Positions 29,232-30,260 of a stretch of 30,260 bases of DNA are shown here, piece by piece. The DNA is from a virus, in IMG/VR virus record IMGVR_UViG_3300046501_000263, positions 1-30,260 of that record, one strand, 5' to 3'. A program made the position numbers and the translations under genes. Position 1 is the stretch's first letter. Every line of letters starts with the position of its first letter. Below the pieces are notes generated by a model. That model saw only the letters and a list, made by a program, of their open reading frames with translations, did no database searches and was not told where the DNA came from.

Positions 29232-29579
29232 TTCTGCAGCGGCGCGCACGACGGCGCGGGCTGTGGCGGCGACTGGGTCACGCTCGTATTCGCTGATCGA
29301 CGAGCCGGTGATAGCCCACACCTCGTCTGCCACAGGCCCCAGCTTCAGCTTCACGGCCAGCTCGAACGTATCGCCGTAGAACAGCAGCGGATTCCAGCCG
29401 TACCAGGTCGAGCCGTCCTCGAAGTGCAAGTTGAGCCAGTTCTCACCCTCGACATCCTCGACCCGCACGGCACCCAGGGCGCGCGCGGCCAGTTCAAGCA
29501 GCTCGCGGTCGGCGGCCGGGATGGTCTTGTGCGGGCGCGCTGGCAGTTCGTCTACGGTGTCTTCGTCGTCCAGGTTCAT
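29208..29579 (-). CDS. NinX / DUF2591-like phage protein (123 aa)
   Basis: After an acidic N-terminus the sequence DRELLELAARALG leads to LHFEDGSTWYGWNPLLFYGDTFELAVKLKLGP. This closely follows the WNPxxDxGDxxxLAVKLxL pattern of small phage proteins related to NinX/DUF2591. The C-terminus is Ala-rich and helical (AATARAVVRAAAEIG). In lambdoid phages nin-region genes lie just before Q; here the gene follows the Q-like gene and overlaps its stop (ATGA). The role of the family is not established. Confidence 0.7.
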   Translation of the reverse strand: MNLDDEDTVDELPARPHKTIPAADRELLELAARALGAVRVEDVEGENWLNLHFEDGSTWYGWNPLLFYGDTFELAVKLKLGPVADEVWAITGSSISEYERDPVAATARAVVRAAAEIGQQKSS

Positions 29580-30082
29580 CCCTGCTTCTCCATGTGCTTT
29601 TCGACCACGGATTCTATCGCAGCCTGGGCCTGGCGCAGCCTCGCATCATACTCGTGCGCTGGGAAGCCGCACGCCCCGGCCACGCCCCAGGGCTTGGCAC
29701 ACACGACATAGGTCCAGTGCAACACCCAGCGATCCGCCTCTGGGATCTTGGTGATGGCGACGTTGATGCGCTCGGCGTCCGGCACGTCGATGCGATCGTT
29801 CACCGCGGCGGCCGGGCCAATCTCTCCGATGGCGTTCCGGCGCATGCTGTCGCAGATGACGCCGGTCATGCAGTCGGCCCCGCTGCCACCGCCCCGGTTG
29901 TCCATGTTGGCCCACATGCCCCAGTTCTCCAGGCGGCGGCCGATGCTACGCCGCTCGACCTGGCGCGGCGGCACGGGCTCTGCCGGCTTGGTCTGTTCAT
30001 AAACCTCGACGAAGTCATCGAGCGGGCGGGTGGGCGTGCCGGTCGGGCGCCACTTGAGCGTGAGGATGCCACGATGTGTCAA
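29576..30082 (-). CDS. Putative Q-like late antiterminator (168 aa)
   Basis: I choose the TTG at 30082, because GAGGTGG lies upstream and a short coding frame ends in the same TTGA; the frame upstream to 30214 looks non-coding. RRLENWGMWANMDN recalls the ERWGAWAANN motif of phage 82-type Q proteins, and PEADRWVLHWTYVV with YDARLRQAQAAIESVVE resembles their C-terminal HTH region. Two Cys (in GADCMTGVICDSM) could help form a metal site. Position, upstream of a promoter with tandem terminators at the head of the late genes, strongly favours Q. Sequence support alone is moderate. Confidence 0.65.
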   Translation of the reverse strand: MTHRGILTLKWRPTGTPTRPLDDFVEVYEQTKPAEPVPPRQVERRSIGRRLENWGMWANMDNRGGGSGADCMTGVICDSMRRNAIGEIGPAAAVNDRIDVPDAERINVAITKIPEADRWVLHWTYVVCAKPWGVAGACGFPAHEYDARLRQAQAAIESVVEKHMEKQG

Positions 30083-30111
30083 GGTTCCACCTCGATGGTT
30101 GGGTTGCGCAT
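30079..30111 (-). CDS. Possible 10-residue leader peptide upstream of the Q-like gene
   Basis: An ATG at 30109-30111, with AAAGGA seven bases upstream, opens MRNPTIEVEP and stops at a TGA that overlaps the TTG start of the Q-like gene (TTGA, 30079-30082). It could couple translation onto the weak TTG start. Such short frames arise easily by chance. Confidence 0.3.
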   Translation of the reverse strand: MRNPTIEVEP

Positions 30112-30260
30112 GTCTCGTCCTTTCGTTGTTCGTTTCGCCGGGTCTTCGGCAAAACCGGATTCTCTTGTTCTGGCGCGCGGCGCGGCTTTCGCTCTGTGCG
30201 CCGCGCATTTGCACGACTTTTTGTCTCGGCTTTATTCGGCTTTATCGTCCGGCTTTATGG
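30112..30260 (-). other. Right-edge region with three CGGCTTTAT repeats and a possible gene end
   Basis: CGGCTTTAT occurs three times as a direct repeat at 30227-30235, 30237-30245 and 30250-30258. On the - strand one frame through these repeats reads IKPDDKAE and stops at 30232-30234, so this may be the C-terminus of an upstream gene cut by the window edge. Between it and 30111 no convincing start or promoter was seen. Confidence 0.3.

Noticed and set aside
29576-30214. Longer Q-like protein starting at 30214
   Set aside because: The extra 44 residues are Arg-rich and of shadow type, and no ribosome site fits that start.

Overview
The window reads as about 30 kb of a temperate, short-tailed (podovirus, P22/Sf6-like) bacteriophage of a GC-rich betaproteobacterium. 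Burkholderiales, perhaps Oxalobacteraceae such as Massilia, Duganella or Janthinobacterium, is an inference from GC-rich codon use and protein style, not proven. Almost every base belongs to tightly packed phage genes. No rRNA, tRNA, insertion sequence or CRISPR array was seen.

Layout. (1) At 1-231 a rho-independent terminator is followed by a sigma70-type promoter whose -35 box sits between two arms of a perfect 10-bp inverted repeat, like a lambda-type pL with its operators. (2) 232-7461, + strand: an early operon of small genes, many joined by 4-base ATGA/GTGA overlaps, including a winged-helix protein, a protein resembling the LigA N-terminal domain with a clamp-binding tail, a Cys-rich repeat protein and a Gp37/Gp68 (DUF5131) protein. 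It ends in a lambda-like excisionase and a lambda-like tyrosine integrase. (3) 7462-7733: AT-rich non-coding DNA, the likely attP. (4) 7882-28960, - strand: the late region, described here in transcription order. It starts with five virion or appendage genes, including a LamG-like protein with 22-residue repeats, and one small ORF. Then come terminase small and large subunits, portal, scaffold, coat, a small gene, a gp4-like protein, a 2-oxoglutarate oxygenase, a GNAT acetyltransferase, three ejection proteins, a gp10-like protein, a gp53-like tail fibre, a beta-helix tailspike, a lysis cassette (XhlA-like membrane protein, GH108 muramidase, 3TM holin) and an O-antigen-type acyltransferase. 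(5) 28961-30260, - strand: a late control region (strong promoter followed by tandem terminators), a NinX/DUF2591-like gene and a Q-like antiterminator.

How it fits together. The early operon runs from pL towards int. The Q-like protein is expected to let RNA polymerase from the promoter at 29169-29197 read through the tandem terminators and the several further terminator-like hairpins in the late region. The left edge (immunity terminator, then pL) and the right edge (upstream of Q) both point to a missing immunity and replication segment that would join them. int and the tail/conversion end lie side by side across the attP-like region, which is the order of an unintegrated phage genome rather than a simple prophage. 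Compared with P22, the lysis genes sit after the tailspike, the gp10-like gene follows the ejection genes, and an oxygenase/acetyltransferase pair is inserted after gp4.
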